Positions 6,922-9,740 of a stretch of 9,740 bases of DNA are shown here, in pieces. The stretch spans positions 1 through 9,740 of the forward strand of contig DATKDU010000360.1 in assembly GCA_035512595.1 (NCBI GenBank), in the 5' to 3' direction. How positions within the stretch are numbered: position 1 is the first letter of the stretch; every line of letters begins with the position of its first letter. The notes under the pieces were generated by a model. The model saw only the letters and a list, made by a program, of their open reading frames with translations. It had not been told where the DNA came from and did no database searches. The DNA comes from DATKDU01 sp035512595. Lineage in GTDB: Bacteria; Planctomycetota; Planctomycetia; Pirellulales; Pirellulaceae. The translations under genes and the position numbers were made by a program.

Positions 6922-7749
6922 ATGAACCGGCGCCGCATATCCTGGTGGCAGTGCGGTCTGATCGGCGGGGCTACCTTCTCGGTGGCGCCGCTCATCAAGA
7001 TCGTTGGTTCTGTTTCTTGGTTTTTCACCGACCCCTGGGGAGAACTGCTCCTTGTCGCCGAGATTTTTGCGATGGGATTCGTTTGCGGCGCGCTCGCCAG
7101 CGTTCTGTGGCGATTATCCAAACGCCGTGCGACGGGAGTTGCTCTTGGGGCGACGTTCACTGTTAGGACAAGTTCTCGGCCGCCGCGCTTGCGTCCCATG
7201 CAATTCGGCATGCGCGGACTTCTGATCGCAGTCGCACTTTGTGCAGCGGCCCTTGGGATGGGCAGGTGGCTCTGGTATTTCGTGTGCGACAGACCGCACT
7301 TGGAAGTGCTCGTCCAGGCGACCGACGCTAGGGGTGCGATGGAGCCCACGCTCAGTGGTCGCGAGATACTGGTCGCCGACATGAATGCCTACTGGAAAGC
7401 GAAGCCGGCGCGGTGGGAAATCGTGGTGTTTCGGCTGTCAGGGCCGAACACGCGCCGCGTGCTTCGCGTTATTGGGCTACCGGGCGAGACGGTGTCGTTC
7501 TCAGGGGACAAGGTTGTCATCGACGGACAACCCATAGTTCCGCCGAAGCCCCTTCAGCATCTCAGGATTCATTGCGACATCCCTGATGTCGAGTTCGTTC
7601 CGCATCCATACACTGTGCCAGACGGGTGCTATTACGTGCTTGGCGACAACCCGGAAAAGGCCAAAGATAGTCGCATGTGGGGCGGGTTACCCGAAGCCGA
7701 GATCGTTGGTCGTTATCCCTATGTCGGCGGCGGAGCACAACGTGAGTAG
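6922..7749 (+). CDS. S26 signal peptidase I-like membrane protein lacking the catalytic Ser/Lys dyad
   Basis: A 275-aa protein. The N-terminal 90 residues carry two hydrophobic segments (about 12-32 and 41-63). Residues 94-115 (FGMRGLLIAVALCAAALGMG) form a third helix of a type common in planctomycete proteins. The rest follows type I signal peptidase (S26): box B is RGAMEPTL (139-145) where active enzymes have SMxPT; box D is LRVIGLPGETVSF (from 181) where active enzymes have KRxxGLPGD; and box E is GDNPEKAKDSRMWG (241-254), well conserved. The catalytic Ser is therefore Ala139 and the catalytic Lys is Leu181. Their 42-residue spacing is close to that of short Bacillus-type enzymes, supporting the alignment. 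The reading frame is intact, so this looks like a pseudoenzyme, perhaps binding signal peptides or regulating an active paralogue (inference). ATG 6922 lacks a good Shine-Dalgarno sequence. Confidence 0.88.
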   Translation: MNRRRISWWQCGLIGGATFSVAPLIKIVGSVSWFFTDPWGELLLVAEIFAMGFVCGALASVLWRLSKRRATGVALGATFTVRTSSRPPRLRPMQFGMRGLLIAVALCAAALGMGRWLWYFVCDRPHLEVLVQATDARGAMEPTLSGREILVADMNAYWKAKPARWEIVVFRLSGPNTRRVLRVIGLPGETVSFSGDKVVIDGQPIVPPKPLQHLRIHCDIPDVEFVPHPYTVPDGCYYVLGDNPEKAKDSRMWGGLPEAEIVGRYPYVGGGAQRE

Positions 7750-7776
7750 TGCACCGGTTACCCGAAGCCGAGATCG
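7685..7776 (+). repeat. 21-bp direct repeat at the 3' end of the signal peptidase-like gene
   Basis: A 21-base sequence starting ggttacccgaagcc and ending gagatcg occurs identically at 7685-7705, inside the coding region for LPEAEIV, and at 7756-7776, just after the stop codon. The offset is 71 bases. A weaker third copy (ggtactccccaagccga) lies at 7784-7800. This looks like a partial local duplication of the gene's 3' end. Confidence 0.8.
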
Positions 7777-7944
7777 AGCGCTAGGTACTCCCCAAGCCGA
7801 ATAATCACGGCAGGGACGTGGATCTTGTCGGTCGTCGGTGGATCGCCAACTCACTCAGCGTCTCAACTCCGCTGGCACTCTTGGCAGAATACCAGCGGCG
7901 TTTTCTTCGCAGAATCGGAGTGGACCGTCCGCAAACGACGATGC

Positions 7945-9162
7945 TTAAATCGATTTCAGAAATTCAACCAGGTCCTGCTTTTCCTCTTCGGTCAGACCCA
8001 ACCCAAAGAATCCGTCGTAATGGTTCAACACATCCATGAGCGTCGCCGCACTGCCATCGTGGAAATACGGGGCGTGCTGCCAGAGGGCGCGCAGCGGCGT
8101 CGTGCGGTATTGCTTCGTCGTGGTCCGTAGGGCGTAAGCGGGATCCATCCCCGTTTCACTGGGATCGTGAAGGATGCCAAGATTAACATCCGTGTACAGC
8201 GGCGGAATGTGACAGTTCGCGCATCCGGCTCCAAGAAAGACCATCGCTCCTCGGGCCGCAGCAGCCTCATCGACGGTTCCGGCGGGAGGGTCGGGCGTTT
8301 CCAGGCTGAACTGATAGTCGCGCAGCGCGGGAAGCTTTGGAGTGACCAGATCGGGCGTTTGCACGATGTTGATCCCCAGCCGCGGATCGCTGAACGAACC
8401 GTGCCCCCCCATCTGCGTCACCGCAACGTAAGCATTCCAGTACGAGATGGGACCTTCGCCCGTGTACGTTTCCTTCGCCACGTCCTTCAGGCCAAATGCC
8501 GGCGGCAGGACCAGTGGCGTATTCTCCCCGTCAATGTTGAATCGGGGATCATAGAACCCTGGTCCCCACGAGTTGTATACTGCCTTCGCCTCGTCGGGGA
8601 CCGCCGGGGAAAGGGCGATTATCCTCCCCGGATCCAGGTCGAGATTTGGCCAGCCGTCGAGCCGGCGGCCGATTCCCGGCGCGAATGAGTCGTCCACTGT
8701 CGAGTGGCAAAGCGCGCACGTTGTCCCGATCTCGGTCAATCTGTCGCGACCGCGAATTCGCTCGACCTTGCCGACGATGCCGACGACCGAATTGAGCTTG
8801 ATCAATGCCACGGTTGTCGCAGGGTCGGTCAAATCGACCTTGCCAGCGGCGATGGCTGCCCGCAGTTCAGCTGGGAGCGCTTCGGCATCTACCTTTAAGC
8901 CGACCGCCAGTGCCGTCTGCGGATCGATTGAGGACTCGATCACTTCATGCAGACGGAGTTGATCGGTCCAAAGCTGTTCGTCGCCAAACGTGTCGAACCT
9001 AAAGATCTCCTTGCCATTGAGGCTCTTTTGTTTCCTGGCTGCTTCGGCCGGCCTGTGGAGCGCAATCGCGCCCCACCACCCGGCGACCAGCGTCAACGCT
9101 AGGATGGCCAGCGACCACCTCCAGCGGCCCGGCCCAGCCGCTAACTGAATAATTCGAGACAT
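7945..9162 (-). CDS. Di-heme cytochrome c, cytochrome c peroxidase/MauG-like
   Basis: A 405-aa protein. I start at the ATG complementary to 9160-9162 because AGGAGG lies 5 bases before it; the frame is open for 8 more codons upstream. A hydrophobic segment at about 17-35 follows Arg/Trp residues, with a possible cleavage motif AEA at 39-41, so the protein is exported or anchored outside the cytoplasm. Two c-type heme motifs are present: CALCH (Cys149, Cys152, His153) and CANCH (Cys314, Cys317, His318). Near the C-terminus, RTTPLRALWQHAPYFHDGS followed by ATLMDVLNHYD is the signature of the bacterial cytochrome c peroxidase/MauG group. Likely electron transfer or peroxide reduction; the substrate cannot be told from sequence. 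It is transcribed towards the signal peptidase-like gene, with 195 bases between their stop codons. No operon partner is visible in the window. Confidence 0.9.
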   Translation of the reverse strand: MSRIIQLAAGPGRWRWSLAILALTLVAGWWGAIALHRPAEAARKQKSLNGKEIFRFDTFGDEQLWTDQLRLHEVIESSIDPQTALAVGLKVDAEALPAELRAAIAAGKVDLTDPATTVALIKLNSVVGIVGKVERIRGRDRLTEIGTTCALCHSTVDDSFAPGIGRRLDGWPNLDLDPGRIIALSPAVPDEAKAVYNSWGPGFYDPRFNIDGENTPLVLPPAFGLKDVAKETYTGEGPISYWNAYVAVTQMGGHGSFSDPRLGINIVQTPDLVTPKLPALRDYQFSLETPDPPAGTVDEAAAARGAMVFLGAGCANCHIPPLYTDVNLGILHDPSETGMDPAYALRTTTKQYRTTPLRALWQHAPYFHDGSAATLMDVLNHYDGFFGLGLTEEEKQDLVEFLKSI

Positions 9163-9167
9163 AGGAC

Positions 9168-9173
9168 CCTCCT
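9168..9173 (-). promoter_or_regulatory. Shine-Dalgarno sequence of the cytochrome gene
   Basis: AGGAGG on the minus strand, 5 bases before the ATG at 9162. It is the strongest ribosome binding site in the window and decides the start over the upstream in-frame ATG at 9186. Confidence 0.8.
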
Positions 9174-9176
9174 GCA

Positions 9177-9194
9177 TGCGCCTCACGAGGCGCA
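9177..9194. promoter_or_regulatory. 18-bp inverted repeat just upstream of the cytochrome ribosome binding site
   Basis: Perfect 8-bp arms tgcgcctc and gaggcgca separated by two bases, ending 3 bases before the Shine-Dalgarno sequence on the minus strand. As DNA it is a good operator candidate. As RNA, a stem with only two loop bases must open somewhat but could still influence translation start. About 20 bases further upstream an AT-rich aatattttt (minus strand) could serve as a -10 region. Function is inference from position. Confidence 0.45.
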
Positions 9195-9380
9195 GCGAAT
9201 CCCGCCCAAAAATATTGGCCGGCAGTCGCGGGCGGAAAGATGACGCCTACCGGCAAAGAGGCCGAGTGAATGGAAAGGCGCGCGATCACAGCGCAATGGC
9301 ATCCCGCTCCCCGCGCAGGAAGGATGTAGCAAATGGAGTGCCGTGCTGATTGGCTGCTCTAGATACGGCGGTACCCGGAC

Positions 9381-9444
9381 GGATCACATCTCTGCCGAGA
9401 AGCACAAGGGTCGGCTGGTGGTGCCGCAGGAAGCCGGTAAGCTG
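9381..9444 (+). repeat. Dispersed repeat, copy C
   Basis: Starts ggatcacatctctgccgaga, continues agcacaagggtcggctggtg, and ends gaagccggtaagctg. Relative to copies A and B it lacks 12 bases, a multiple of three, in the middle. The same frame reads ISAEKHKGRLVVPQEAGKLL before a TAG at 9448-9450. It lies in a stretch without genes. Confidence 0.65.
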
Positions 9445-9683
9445 CTCTAGGATGGCCGCGTCCGCCAAGTAGCCGACGAATTCCACATATCCAAAGCTGG
9501 CCAGGATTCGGCCGGCAATTCCGGCGACCAAGGCCAGGCGGGCCGGCATCACGTCACGGCCGCCACTGACCAGACCACCGCGCAACGTTCGTGCGCGCCA
9601 GGAAAGCCCGGTCGGAGATAGCCAGCGCTACGCAGCGATTCTGAGGTTTCCAGCGCCGGCGAGTGGCGTTCTCCCCGCGCAGC

Positions 9684-9724
9684 GATGGTCCGCGTTGAAT
9701 CGCCAGAGGAAGAGCGGTAGGCTG
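9684..9724 (+). repeat. Dispersed repeat, copy D (right part only)
   Basis: Matches the right half of copy B: gatggtccgcgttgaatcgc, then gaggaagagcggtaggctg. The left half (the gagaagcac block) is missing. The frame ending in Arg-stop is kept (MVRVESPEEER then TAG). Confidence 0.65.
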
Positions 9725-9740
9725 CTGGCGTCGGGGGGTC

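Larger units (their letters stand above)
9195..9740. other. Non-coding stretch at the right end
   Basis: No convincing gene. The longest frame, 99 codons on the minus strand (9286-9585), runs antisense through repeat copy C and matches nothing I recognise. The stretch contains the upstream region of the cytochrome gene, repeat copies C and D, and a weak inverted repeat ccgccc/gggcgg (9202-9207 and 9230-9235). Confidence 0.6.

Noticed and set aside
7750..7944. Plus-strand frame reading LRWHSWQNTSGVFFAESEW in the gap after the signal peptidase-like gene
   Set aside because: It looks protein-like for about 25 residues but has no start context and runs on antisense into the cytochrome gene. It could be a gene relic, but there is too little to name.
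8167..8688. 173-codon plus-strand frame
   Set aside because: It is antisense to the di-heme cytochrome gene, which has clear heme motifs and a strong ribosome binding site.
9286..9585. 99-codon minus-strand frame
   Set aside because: It runs antisense through repeat copy C, has no convincing ribosome binding site, and shows no known motif.
1..9740. CRISPR array, tRNA, rRNA, insertion sequence or prophage genes
   Set aside because: Reading both strands, I saw no regularly spaced repeats, no tRNA-like cloverleaf and no intact transposase or integrase. The four repeat copies are too irregularly spaced to form an array.

Overview
The window looks like chromosomal DNA of a planctomycete. No single marker proves it. 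The argument rests on three things: a BlaI-type repressor followed by a giant M56 peptidase with a WD40/HEAT tail, an FGMRGLLIAVAL-type hydrophobic segment in the signal peptidase-like protein, and a gene fragment reading FTWFGVRKSL that I recall from planctomycete hypothetical proteins. Base composition is moderately GC-rich, gene density is modest, and the intergenic stretches hold gene debris and a small dispersed repeat.

Left part (1-4917): a regulatory region with two copies of an inverted-repeat operator surrounds a good sigma70-like promoter. It is followed by an operon of a 129-aa BlaI/MecI-type winged-helix repressor and a 1386-aa BlaR1-like membrane metallopeptidase. In place of a penicillin-binding sensor domain, the peptidase carries a WD40-like propeller, a beta-sandwich-like stretch and a HEAT-like helical tail. 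By analogy with BlaR1/BlaI, an extracytoplasmic signal would activate the peptidase, lead to loss of the repressor and derepress the operon.

Middle part (4918-7944): a degraded intergenic stretch contains a frameshifted 5' fragment of one gene joined to a remnant of a membrane protein. Next come an intact membrane-anchored TlpA/ResA-like thioredoxin (WCGPC) and a membrane-anchored S26 signal peptidase-like protein. The latter keeps the family fold motifs but has Ala for the catalytic Ser and Leu for the catalytic Lys. Copies of a 60-80 bp dispersed repeat lie just upstream of both intact genes, and a 21-bp direct duplication sits at the 3' end of the signal peptidase-like gene.

Right part (7945-9740): on the minus strand is a secreted or membrane-anchored di-heme cytochrome c of the cytochrome c peroxidase/MauG type, with a strong Shine-Dalgarno sequence and an 18-bp inverted repeat just upstream. 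The last 550 bases have no convincing gene and hold two more copies of the dispersed repeat.

Most products act in or across the cytoplasmic membrane (sensor peptidase, thioredoxin, signal peptidase-like protein, cytochrome). Only the first two genes form an evident operon.
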